From Bacteroidota bacterium (GTDB taxonomy: Bacteria > Bacteroidota > Bacteroidia > Chitinophagales > Chitinophagaceae), in assembly GCA_947460595.1 (NCBI GenBank), contig CANHGS010000001.1:62001-126000 (forward strand): a stretch of DNA of 64,000 nt, given 5' to 3'. The notes beneath the pieces are model-generated. The model was not told the DNA's origin and made no database searches. It saw only the letters and a list, made by a program, of their open reading frames with translations. Positions 34,882 to 42,530 of this stretch are shown piece after piece (the stretch's first letter is position 1; each line of letters starts with the position of its first letter). The position numbers and the translations under genes are program-made.

Positions 34882-36372
34882 ATGGAACATTCCAAGAAAG
34901 CCATTGTTATTGGAGCAGGAATTGCGGGCTTGGCCGCATCTATCCGTTTGGCTGTTCAAGGATATGCAATTGAGGTTTTTGAAAAGAATGAGGTTCCAGG
35001 TGGTAAGCTCAGTTCTTTTGAATTAGGGGAATATAAATTTGATGCGGGCCCCAGTTTGTTTACCCAACCTATCAATATTGAAGAATTATTTAAACTGGCT
35101 GGAGAGCCCATGGAAAATTATTTTCAGTATCAATTCATGCCTATTGCGTTTAAATATTTCTATGAGGATGGAACCATTGTCAATGCCTATACCGATAATG
35201 GAAAATTGGCTGCTGAAATGGAGGAAAAATTGGGCGAGTCTCAAGAAAAAGTTTTTTCTTATTTGGATGATTCCAAAAAACTCTATCAACATATAGCTAC
35301 TATTTTTTTAAACTATTCACTACACAAAAAAGCCACGCTGTTTCAATCCAATGTTTTTAAAGCTATCAAAACTTTAAAATGGAAATACTTGTTCCGTTCT
35401 ATGCACCAAGTAAATGCAGGCTATTTTAAAAATCCTAAAACGGTTCAACTCTTTAATAGATACGCTACCTATAATGGGAGCAATCCTTACAAAGCACCGG
35501 GAATGCTAAGTTTGATTCCACATTTGGAACTCAATGAAGGCACTTTTTATCCCAAGGGGGGTATGATTAGTATTACCAATGCTTTGTACCAACTGGCTTT
35601 AAAGAAAGGGGTGCAATTTCATTTTAATACTCCAGTTCAACGCATTATTCAGCAGGATAGAAAAGTGACTGGGGTTGTAGTGGATGGTCAGAATTTGTTT
35701 GCTTCTATTGTAGTCAGCAATATGGATGTGTATTTTACCTACCAACGTTTGTTGAACGATGCTAGAATGGCCAAGCAGGTGTTGAAACAAGAAAGAAGCA
35801 GCAGTGCTTTTATTTTTTATTGGGGCATAGCAACAGAGTTTGCTCAATTGGAATTGCACAATATCTTTTTCTCTACCGATTATGCTGCTGAGTTCAAAGC
35901 CATTTTTCAAACCGGCACCATGCACGCTGATCCCACGGTCTATGTAAATATTACTAGTAAGTGTGAGCCGGGTTTGCAAGCACCCAAGGGCAAGGAGAAT
36001 TGGTTTGTGATGGTCAATTGTCCTGCTAACAGCGGTCAGGATTGGGCGGTTTACCGCAAGGCAGTAAGAGCTGCGGTTATTACTAAATTGAATAGGATAT
36101 TAGGGCTTGATTTGGAATCATTCATAGAAGTAGAAGAAGTATTAGATCCCGTGCAAATTGAATCCAAAACATCTTCTTATATGGGATCCTTATATGGTAC
36201 CAGTTCAAATTCAAAAATGGCTGCCTTTTTAAGACATCCCAATTTTTCAGATCAATTGAAAGGCTTGTATTTTGTAGGAGGGTCGGTGCATCCCGGTGGC
36301 GGAATTCCACTTTGTTTAAAAAGTGCTCAGATTATGAGTAGCATGGTTGAAAAAGATTTTCATCATTCCTAG
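34882..36372 (+). CDS. crtD: CrtD-like carotenoid 3,4-desaturase
   Basis: The 496-residue protein is a second CrtI-family flavoenzyme, with GAGIAGLAASIRLAVQG at the N-terminus and LYFVGGSVHPGGGIPLCLKSAQI at the C-terminus. The HPGGG ending is more typical of CrtD than of CrtI. CrtD introduces the 3,4 double bond in 1-hydroxy carotenoids, and the neighbouring CruF-like hydratase would provide that substrate. The exact reaction is inferred from context. Confidence 0.82.
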   Translation: MEHSKKAIVIGAGIAGLAASIRLAVQGYAIEVFEKNEVPGGKLSSFELGEYKFDAGPSLFTQPINIEELFKLAGEPMENYFQYQFMPIAFKYFYEDGTIVNAYTDNGKLAAEMEEKLGESQEKVFSYLDDSKKLYQHIATIFLNYSLHKKATLFQSNVFKAIKTLKWKYLFRSMHQVNAGYFKNPKTVQLFNRYATYNGSNPYKAPGMLSLIPHLELNEGTFYPKGGMISITNALYQLALKKGVQFHFNTPVQRIIQQDRKVTGVVVDGQNLFASIVVSNMDVYFTYQRLLNDARMAKQVLKQERSSSAFIFYWGIATEFAQLELHNIFFSTDYAAEFKAIFQTGTMHADPTVYVNITSKCEPGLQAPKGKENWFVMVNCPANSGQDWAVYRKAVRAAVITKLNRILGLDLESFIEVEEVLDPVQIESKTSSYMGSLYGTSSNSKMAAFLRHPNFSDQLKGLYFVGGSVHPGGGIPLCLKSAQIMSSMVEKDFHHS

Positions 36373-36388
36373 AAATAAGATTGTTTAA

Positions 36389-37078
36389 ATGACCATTGTC
36401 TTAAATAAAAAAAATATTGCCACAGGAATAGCCATCCTCTTCCATTTTTGTGGCGCAATAGGAATTTTGTTGAGCGGCAATAAGGATTGGTTTATCAAAA
36501 ACACCAGTCTCAACTTGGTCTTGATGGCGGCATTGTTAATTTGGAATCAGCCTGAGAAAAGTAAATCCTTCTTTTTATTTTTGATAGTAGCTTTTATCAC
36601 AGGAATGGGTGTTGAGATGATTGGTGTAAATACAGGTAACCTATTTGGGATCTATCAATATGGTACTGTCATGGGTGCCAAACTCAATGGGGTTCCTTGG
36701 TTGATTGGTATCAACTGGTTTGTTTTGGTTTTTTGTTGTGGAGTAGTCATGCACCAATTGCATGGTTGGCTTCACTTGCAATATGAAATGTTGGACATTC
36801 ATATGGCCGGTTGGGTAGAAAAATTGTCCCGCTTGTTTGATGGGGCATTTCTAGCTACTTTTTTTGACTGGGTTATGGAACCGGTTGCCATGAAACTGGG
36901 TTTCTGGGACTGGAAAGACAACCTAGTACCCAATTTTAATTATGGTTGTTGGTTTGTTATTAGTATGAGCTTGCTCTGGTTATTTGGCAAACTGAAATTC
37001 AATAAAAACAATCCATTTGCCATGCATTTGTTGATTATACAGACTTTATTTTTTCTGGCATTAAGAACATTTTTATGA
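36389..37078 (+). CDS. cruF: CruF-like carotenoid 1,2-hydratase
   Basis: The 229-residue membrane protein has about seven hydrophobic segments and the family features TGMGVEMIGVNTGNLFGIYQY and DWVMEPVAMKLGFWDW. These match the DUF422/CruF hydratases, which add water across the end of an acyclic psi group to give 1'-hydroxy carotenoids. Its stop overlaps the crtZ start by 4 bp (ATGA). Confidence 0.87.
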   Translation: MTIVLNKKNIATGIAILFHFCGAIGILLSGNKDWFIKNTSLNLVLMAALLIWNQPEKSKSFFLFLIVAFITGMGVEMIGVNTGNLFGIYQYGTVMGAKLNGVPWLIGINWFVLVFCCGVVMHQLHGWLHLQYEMLDIHMAGWVEKLSRLFDGAFLATFFDWVMEPVAMKLGFWDWKDNLVPNFNYGCWFVISMSLLWLFGKLKFNKNNPFAMHLLIIQTLFFLALRTFL

Positions 37079-37548
37079 TAGTTTACGTCTTGATTACACT
37101 ACTTACTTTTTTGGTTATGGAACCCGTTACATGGGCTACCCATCGATATGTGATGCACGGATTTCTTTGGTATTTACATGAAGACCATCACCAAAAAGGA
37201 CATGGTTTTTTTGAAAAGAATGACGCCTTCTTTGTCATTTTTGCCATACCCAGTTGGTTGTGCATTATGTTGGGAAGTATGAGCCAGACTTATTGGGTAG
37301 TATCCATTGGGGCTGGCATTGCGCTTTATGGATTTGCTTATTTTCTGGTGCATGAAATTATTATTCACCAACGCTTTAAACTCTTTACCCGTAGCAATAA
37401 TAAATATATCAAAGCCATTAGATGGGCGCATAAAATGCATCACAAACACTTGGGCAAGGAAGAGGGAGAAAGTTTTGGCATGTTGCTAGTGGCCAAAAAA
37501 TATTGGGACAAGGTTCGCAGAGACGAGGCATTACAAAATAAAGCCTAA
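37075..37548 (+). CDS. crtZ: Beta-carotene 3-hydroxylase
   Basis: The 157-residue membrane di-iron hydroxylase carries the His clusters THRYVMHGFLW, HEDHHQKGH, HEIIIHQR and HKMHHKHLG. CrtZ adds 3-hydroxyl groups to beta rings. In this operon the substrate is probably the one beta ring of a monocyclic carotenoid, giving a saproxanthin-like end product. Hydroxylated carotenoids are also the type known to act as rhodopsin antennas. Confidence 0.93.
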   Translation: MIVYVLITLLTFLVMEPVTWATHRYVMHGFLWYLHEDHHQKGHGFFEKNDAFFVIFAIPSWLCIMLGSMSQTYWVVSIGAGIALYGFAYFLVHEIIIHQRFKLFTRSNNKYIKAIRWAHKMHHKHLGKEEGESFGMLLVAKKYWDKVRRDEALQNKA

Positions 37549-37559
37549 TAAACAAGCCA

Positions 37560-38747
37560 GTGGAAGCTTCACAGCCTCATAGTTCATCAAAAACTCGGTA
37601 TGATTATATCATTACTGGAGCCGGTTGTGCGGGTCTGAGTCTACTTATGCGCCTAATGGAAGATGCTTTTTTTAAGGATAAGCAAATCTTACTAATTGAT
37701 GCATCGACCAAGCAAATAAATGATCGCACTTGGTGTTTCTGGGAAAATGGGGCAGGTTTGTTTGAATCCATTGTCAAGCATAGTTGGGCTAAAGTGCAAT
37801 TTGCTTCTGATCATTTTTCTGGGCTATTAGATTTGGGTCCCTATCAATACAAAATGATTGAAGGCTTGGACTTTTATCAAATGGTTTTGAACAAAGCAAA
37901 GCTTATTGATAATATTCATTTCTTACAAGAAAGGGTGTTGAAAATTTCAGATGGCGGTGCCGCTATCACCGTTAGCACAGCCTCCGGAGATTTCATAGCT
38001 GACTTTGTTTTTAATAGTATTCCAGCATTTGCATCAAGCAAAATTATTCCTGGCAAAAAAGGACAGTATCATTTGCTGCAACATTTTAAGGGTTGGGTTA
38101 TTGAAACGGAAGAGCCAATATTTGACCCATCTATTGCAACCCTAATGGATTTTCAAGTGGATCAATCAGCGGGTACTACGTTTATGTATGTGATGCCTGT
38201 TTCAGATAAAAAAGCCTTGGTAGAATATACTTTGTTCACGGAAACCTTATTGCCAGAAGCGGCTTATGGTAAGGCTTTGCGCGATTATATTAGCGCTAAA
38301 CTCAAGATCAAACAATATCAAGTTGCTCATGAAGAGTTTGGAATTATTCCCATGACCAATCAATCCTTTTCCTTACAAGAGGGAAGATTGGTACAAATGG
38401 GTGGCGCCGGTGGTCAAATCAAGGGAAGTAGTGGCTACGCTTTTCAGTTTATTCAAAAAAGAACAGCAGCAATTATTACTGGATTAAAAAAAGGTCATAC
38501 CTATTTTAACCACAAGAATCTAAAACAAATCATGGGCGAATTCTATGACACGGTCTTGTTGAACGTATTGGTTAAACGCAAAATGAACGGGGACCAAATC
38601 TTCTCCCAAATCTTTGAAAAAAACCCACCTATCTCTGTGCTCAGATTTTTAGACAATGAATCTTCCTTTGTTGAAGATCTTAAGATCATGAAAAGTGTGC
38701 CAACTAGAATATTCTTTCCCGCAGCTATTCAAGAATTGCAGCGCTAA
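37560..38747 (+). CDS. crtY: Lycopene cyclase (main crt operon copy)
   Basis: The 395-residue FAD protein has GAGCAGLSLLMRLM, the CrtY signature DRTWCFWENG and GAGGQIKGSSGYAFQFIQ. It cyclises lycopene ends to beta rings. With CruF and CrtD in the same operon it likely acts mainly once, yielding gamma-carotene derivatives. A second, diverged cyclase sits with the rhodopsin at 40478. The start codon may be a GTG at 37560; crtZ ends 11 bp before it. Confidence 0.92.
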   Translation: MEASQPHSSSKTRYDYIITGAGCAGLSLLMRLMEDAFFKDKQILLIDASTKQINDRTWCFWENGAGLFESIVKHSWAKVQFASDHFSGLLDLGPYQYKMIEGLDFYQMVLNKAKLIDNIHFLQERVLKISDGGAAITVSTASGDFIADFVFNSIPAFASSKIIPGKKGQYHLLQHFKGWVIETEEPIFDPSIATLMDFQVDQSAGTTFMYVMPVSDKKALVEYTLFTETLLPEAAYGKALRDYISAKLKIKQYQVAHEEFGIIPMTNQSFSLQEGRLVQMGGAGGQIKGSSGYAFQFIQKRTAAIITGLKKGHTYFNHKNLKQIMGEFYDTVLLNVLVKRKMNGDQIFSQIFEKNPPISVLRFLDNESSFVEDLKIMKSVPTRIFFPAAIQELQR

Positions 38748-38756
38748 AAACAATCC

Positions 38757-38819
38757 ATGAAAAATATCTTTACCCTTAGCTTGAATCCCGCATTGGATAG
38801 TAGACCTAATTTTTACTGA
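38757..38819 (+). pseudogene. 20-codon remnant resembling a PfkB-type kinase N-terminus
   Basis: Right after crtY a short ATG frame encodes MKNIFTLSLNPALDSRPNFY and stops. The part IFTLSLNPALD is very like the opening of PfkB/1-phosphofructokinase-type kinases (TLTLNPALD). No further kinase sequence follows; the tRNA-Arg region begins instead. It may be the stump of a lost gene, but a chance match is possible with only about 11 informative residues. Confidence 0.4.
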
Positions 38820-38844
38820 ATTGCGGCAATAAAGTACTGAAACA

Positions 38845-38852
38845 TTACTTTT
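38845..38852 (+). promoter_or_regulatory. Candidate -7 box of tRNA-Arg
   Basis: TACTTTTG matches the TAnnTTTG consensus exactly, 40 bp before the tRNA. ATTG at 38820, 21 bp upstream of it, is a weak -33 candidate. Confidence 0.5.
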
Positions 38853-38892
38853 GCGTCAACCGAGATGTATCTACTTTCCTGTTCGTTCAATT

Positions 38893-38964
38893 GGCCTCGT
38901 AGTACAACGGATAGTATGCGAGTTTCCGAAGCTCTTGATTCAGGTTCGATCCCTGACGAGGCCA
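38893..38964 (+). tRNA. tRNA-Arg (anticodon CCG)
   Basis: The 72 bases fold as a tRNA. The acceptor is GGCCTCG/CGAGGCC. The D arm is GTAC with loop AACGGATA. The anticodon loop is TTCCGAA, which reads CCG for Arg. The T arm is TCAGG/CCTGA with loop TTCGATC. The anticodon stem has a C-T mismatch at its base and a G-T pair at the loop. CCA is not encoded. It is followed by a terminator hairpin. Confidence 0.85.
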
Positions 38965-39083
38965 CAAAGCCCTGGCACGATAGTGCCGGGGTTTATTTTT
39001 GCGAAGAGGCGTCCCAAGCTCGCTTGGGTAAGCCGATGAGCAAAAATAAACCCCCAGCAATCAAAGATTGCTGAAGGGCTTTG
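38965..39083. repeat. 119-bp nested palindromic element abutting the tRNA 3' end
   Basis: Three nested inverted repeats share a centre. CAAAGCCCT (38965) pairs with AGGGCTTTG (39075). GGGGTTTATTTTTGC (38988) pairs perfectly with GCAAAAATAAACCCC (39040). CCCAAGCTCGCTTGGG (39013) is at the middle. Side hairpins occur on each arm: GGCAC/GTGCC on the left and AGCAATC/GATTGCT on the right. The layout suggests a miniature mobile or REP-like element, or a large cruciform. No gene is encoded. Confidence 0.7.
38970..39000 (+). terminator. Terminator of tRNA-Arg
   Basis: CCCTGGCAC pairs with GTGCCGGGG (one wobble) and is followed by TTTATTTTT. It also forms the left side arm of the palindromic element described for 38965-39083. 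Confidence 0.8.
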
Positions 39084-39167
39084 AGTAAGTCCACAACGAA
39101 AGGCAGACTACCCGCGCGCAGCAAGGGTAGGCAGCCCTGACGAGCACCTCCCTGAGCTAACTTTTGT

Positions 39168-39462
39168 AAATGTGTACCCTGCGCCAGCAGGCAAATAGCA
39201 CGCCCCCCCCCTCACTCAACGCAAATGTGCACCCTGCGCCAACAGGCAAACAGCACGCCTCTCCCTCACTCAACGCAAATGTGCACCCTGCGCCAGCAGG
39301 CAAATAGCACGCCTCTCCCTCACTCAACGCAAATGTGCACCCTGCGCCAGCAGGCAAACAGCACGCCCCCCCTCACTCAATGCAAATGTGTACCCTGCGC
39401 CAGCAGGCAAACAGCACGCCACCCTCACTCAATGCAAATGTGTACCCTGCGCCAGCAGGCAA
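39168..39462. repeat. Tandem array, 5.5 copies of a 52-55 bp unit
   Basis: Units start at 39168, 39223, 39277, 39331, 39384 and 39436 with lengths 55, 54, 54, 53 and 52, and a partial last copy. Each begins AAATGTG(C/T)ACCCTGCGCC and ends in CCTCACTCAA(C/T)GC. Length differences come mostly from a C-rich tract. Each unit contains the hairpin CCTGC-GCCA-GCAGG, broken by one base in unit 2. There is no spacer diversity, so it is not a CRISPR. Open frames on both strands follow from the repeat and are not credible genes. Confidence 0.9.
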
Positions 39463-39671
39463 TTATGCTTATTTTCAAAAAACCATATTTTAATGTAGCT
39501 ATATTTCGTCAATTAATAACTTAAATTCGTCATTTAATCGTATATATAATTATTTGGAACAGCATAGAATATTGGTTATCAGTTATATTGAATATTATCT
39601 AACTATATAGTCTTTTTATGTTAAGCAAACCATAAAAGAAATTTACTGTTCTTTAAAGAAAAATTGCTTTT
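39463..39671 (+). promoter_or_regulatory. AT-rich leader of the rhodopsin gene
   Basis: This 209-bp stretch carries no gene. It must contain the rhodopsin promoter, but no exact TAnnTTTG box was found. TTAAGCAAA at 39621 differs at one base from the TTAAACAAA word upstream of the CarH-like and sigma genes, so shared light control is possible. Confidence 0.4.
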
Positions 39672-40406
39672 ATGAATCTAACATTTTTAAATGCGCAAGT
39701 AATTGCGAGTGACAATTACGTAGCGTTTACATTCTTTATTGGATGTATGGCCATGATGGCCGCTTCTGTGTTCTTTTTCTTTGAAATCCAAAACACTTCA
39801 GTTAAATGGAGAACCTCAGTTTTGGTTTCTGGATTAATTACATTTATTGCAGCTGTGCACTATTATTACATGCGCGGTTACAACTTAGAAACAGGAGATT
39901 CTCCTACATTTTTCCGTTATGTAGACTGGACCCTGACTGTACCTTTGATGTGTGTTGAATTTTATTTGATCACAAAAAAAGCAGGAGCTAAGATTGGATT
40001 ATTATGGAAGTTGATTTTTGCTTCTTTGGTAATGTTAGTTACTGGTTATTTAGGTGAAACAGTAGATAGAGACAGAAGTGTTCTATGGGGTGTTCTAAGC
40101 GGAGCAGCTTACTTCTACATTGCATACTTAGTATGGTTTGGTGAAGTTGCAGCTTTGGCTAAAAATGCAGGTGATGCAGTACAGAAAGCTACCAAAACAT
40201 TGGCTTGGTTTGTTTTAGTTGGTTGGGCTATTTATCCATTAGGTTACATCTTGGGAACTCCAGGTGGATTGTTTGGAATACAATTAGTTAGTGATCCAGC
40301 TGCTGCAACTCATGCAATGGACATAGTTTATAACATTGGTGATGCTGTAAACAAAATTGGTTTTGGATTAGTTATTTATGCACTTTCTCGCAAAGAAGCG
40401 GCATAA
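39672..40406 (+). CDS. Xanthorhodopsin-like light-driven proton pump
   Basis: The 244-residue seven-helix protein has helix C RYVDWTLTVPLMCVEFYLI. Asp85 is the proton acceptor, Thr89 follows, and Glu96 is the donor: the DTE motif of outward proton pumps. His63 pairs with the acceptor as in proteorhodopsins. The retinal Lys228 is in IGDAVNKIGFG. Met93, at the 105 tuning position of proteorhodopsin, predicts green absorption. Gly140 in LWGVLSG aligns with Trp138 of bacteriorhodopsin and Phe152 of proteorhodopsin, the position that is Gly in carotenoid-binding xanthorhodopsins. It is followed by a cyclase and blh. Confidence 0.95.
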   Translation: MNLTFLNAQVIASDNYVAFTFFIGCMAMMAASVFFFFEIQNTSVKWRTSVLVSGLITFIAAVHYYYMRGYNLETGDSPTFFRYVDWTLTVPLMCVEFYLITKKAGAKIGLLWKLIFASLVMLVTGYLGETVDRDRSVLWGVLSGAAYFYIAYLVWFGEVAALAKNAGDAVQKATKTLAWFVLVGWAIYPLGYILGTPGGLFGIQLVSDPAAATHAMDIVYNIGDAVNKIGFGLVIYALSRKEAA

Positions 40407-40421
40407 TTTCAACTTCATATT

Positions 40422-40464
40422 AAAAGCATGCTTTGTATTTTATGTACAAAGCATGCTTTTTTTT
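40422..40464 (+). terminator. Strong hairpin terminator between rhodopsin and the second cyclase
   Basis: AAAAGCATGCTTTGTA pairs perfectly over 16 bp with TACAAAGCATGCTTTT, with a 7-nt loop and eight Ts running out of the stem. It lies 16 bp after the rhodopsin stop codon and 14 bp before the next start codon. It should reduce read-through into the cyclase and blh. Confidence 0.9.
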
Positions 40465-40477
40465 ATTACTAGAGTGT

Positions 40478-41611
40478 ATGTTAGAAACAGAAAATGTTGA
40501 TATTATCATTTGCGGTGGGGGTTGCTCTTCAATGCTACTGCTTTTCCATCTGCAGCAATATCCAGCATTTAATTCTTTAAAAATAGTAGTCATTGAAAAA
40601 GAGCTAAAACCCCAACCAAAAACTTGGTGTTTCTGGCACAAAGGGAATCATCCCCTTCAACACCTAATTACAAGTTCTTGGAATAATATTCAATTTGGAT
40701 CCAAGCAGTTTATAACAACACAAGCAATCAACCCTTATACTTACTCTTCTATAAAAGGAGAAGATTTTTTTGACTATTTTTTGGATCAATTTATACCTCA
40801 ACATTCCAACATTACAATTATTAAAGATGAAGTAATTCAGATTGAAAAGACTTCACCCCAGTTGTCAAAAGTGATTTGTAAGAATGGTAATTATTCTTCA
40901 AACACGGTTTACAGTAGTATCATTGGAAAAGAATTTCAGGCAGCTCCTATTTTTCTATGGCAACATTTTAAAGGATGGCATATAAAAACGGAGGATTCCA
41001 TTTTTGATGAACATATTATGACCATCATGGATTTTAGCTGTTCTTTACCCAATTCATTTGACTTTGTTTATATTCTACCGTATTCAAAAAATGAGGCATT
41101 AATAGAGATCACCGCATTTTCAACTCAAATATGGGAAGAAACTGATTATTTGAATCAGTTAAATGCGTTTATCTCTAATAAGTTGGATGGAGCAGCCTAT
41201 CAAATATGTGCTACAGAACAAGGCAAAATTCCTATGGCTTATTTTAATCATTCCACTTTAGGAAAGGCAGGCGAAACACTAATTGGAACAGCTTCAGGAA
41301 AAATTAAAGCTTCGTCTGGTTATGGATTTGAAAAGATGCGTATTGAAGCAGCAATATTGGCAAGTAATTACTTTTCCAAAAAGCCCCTTAAAAATAATGC
41401 TCCCAAAAGGTTTAAATTCTATGACAAACTCCTTTTAAAAATAATTTTAGAAAACCCGGAAGAAGCGGTGGGCATTTTTGGAAAATTATTTAAAAAAATT
41501 CCGATACCCCAAATTTTAAAGTTTTTATATGAAGAAACAAGTTTGTATGAAGAAGCGTTGATTTTCAAAAAACTGCCTGCAATCCCATTTATCAAAAGAA
41601 TTTTCAACTAG
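40478..41611 (+). CDS. crtY: Second lycopene cyclase, rhodopsin-linked
   Basis: The 377-residue FAD protein has IIICGGGCSSMLLL, KTWCFWHKG and GTASGKIKASSGYGF, the CrtY features, but is clearly diverged from the cyclase at 37560. Placement between rhodopsin and blh suggests it makes the two-ring beta-carotene that Blh cleaves to retinal. The start ATG at 40478 was chosen because an upstream frame would begin inside the terminator hairpin. The gene is visibly AT-rich. It is 1 bp from blh. Confidence 0.88.
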   Translation: MLETENVDIIICGGGCSSMLLLFHLQQYPAFNSLKIVVIEKELKPQPKTWCFWHKGNHPLQHLITSSWNNIQFGSKQFITTQAINPYTYSSIKGEDFFDYFLDQFIPQHSNITIIKDEVIQIEKTSPQLSKVICKNGNYSSNTVYSSIIGKEFQAAPIFLWQHFKGWHIKTEDSIFDEHIMTIMDFSCSLPNSFDFVYILPYSKNEALIEITAFSTQIWEETDYLNQLNAFISNKLDGAAYQICATEQGKIPMAYFNHSTLGKAGETLIGTASGKIKASSGYGFEKMRIEAAILASNYFSKKPLKNNAPKRFKFYDKLLLKIILENPEEAVGIFGKLFKKIPIPQILKFLYEETSLYEEALIFKKLPAIPFIKRIFN

Positions 41612-41612
41612 T

Positions 41613-42494
41613 ATGAGATCTTCTATAATCTATTTAATGGCTCTTTTAATAACAGGATTTCTTTTTAAATGCGTCATAGTTTTGTTTCCTCAAAAACAAT
41701 TCAATATTGAAATTGTAGTTCTTTTTTTGGGACTAGTACTAACAGGCATTCCTCATGGCGCCATAGATCATCTAGTAGCTCAAAAAACAGCAGACAAAAA
41801 ATTAAATAATTTTACACTTGCTCATTTTATTTTTAGGTACACTGCATTTATGTTAATATATGGATGTATCTGGTGGTTAGCTCCAGGACTGAGTTTGTGC
41901 TTATTTATATTTTTAACTGCTTTCCACTTTGGCGTTACTGACTTGCATTTTTTTGGGAAAGAAAATAAATTACTTAGTTTTTTGTTAGGATTGAATTTAA
42001 CAGCATGGTTGTTATTGCCTCATCAGGTAGAGTTAATCAAATGGCTGCAATTAATTGTCCCAAAAACTGACTCGGTTTTTGTTCTTATCAATTTTCTTTT
42101 TAAGATTAATCCCTTAGTCTTTATTGCAGTAACTGGATTCATTTCTTTTCCTGTAAAGAGTAAAAGAGCAGAATGGGTATTATTTATTTTACTGCTAGTT
42201 CTCTCTAATCAACTAGGATTCATAGGCGGCTTTGCATTTTACTTTTCTGGCTGGCATGGATATCAGGCGTTTAAAGACATCAGAAATTATATTGATTCAG
42301 GTAATTCAATGATACAGCTATGGAAAAAAGCAATTCCATTTACTTTACTTTCTATGCTAGGGTTGGTAGCTGTATATGCTATAACACCTGGTTCTGTTTG
42401 GCAAAATCTTGGAGCCCCCGCTTTGATTATCCTGATTAGCTTATTAACCTTACCTCATATGCAGGTGATGCAAGAGATTTACAATAAAGAATAA
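41613..42494 (+). CDS. blh: Beta-carotene 15,15'-dioxygenase (Brp/Blh family)
   Basis: The 293-residue membrane protein has the His motifs of Blh: GIPHGAIDHLV, FHFGVTDLHFF, SGWHGYQAF and LPHMQVM. Blh splits beta-carotene into two retinals, the rhodopsin chromophore. It follows the second cyclase by 1 bp, so the pair are translated together. A sampled 60-base line within it (41641-41700) is about 27% GC, against 38% for a sampled crtZ line, hinting at a different origin. Confidence 0.93.
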   Translation: MRSSIIYLMALLITGFLFKCVIVLFPQKQFNIEIVVLFLGLVLTGIPHGAIDHLVAQKTADKKLNNFTLAHFIFRYTAFMLIYGCIWWLAPGLSLCLFIFLTAFHFGVTDLHFFGKENKLLSFLLGLNLTAWLLLPHQVELIKWLQLIVPKTDSVFVLINFLFKINPLVFIAVTGFISFPVKSKRAEWVLFILLLVLSNQLGFIGGFAFYFSGWHGYQAFKDIRNYIDSGNSMIQLWKKAIPFTLLSMLGLVAVYAITPGSVWQNLGAPALIILISLLTLPHMQVMQEIYNKE

Positions 42495-42530
42495 TGATTA
42501 TAGGTAAAAATCAATGGGAAAAATAAATTC

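Noticed and set aside
39168..39462. CRISPR array
   Set aside because: The intervals between repeats are themselves the same sequence in every unit; there are no variable spacers and no cas genes.
39157..39524. Protein-coding frames on both strands across the tandem repeats
   Set aside because: They arise from a repeat unit near a multiple of three, shift frame as C-tract lengths change, and have no known domain or start signal.
40433..40477. Longer start for the second lycopene cyclase
   Set aside because: The added codons fall inside the rhodopsin terminator hairpin; ATG 40478 precedes the FAD motif at a normal distance.
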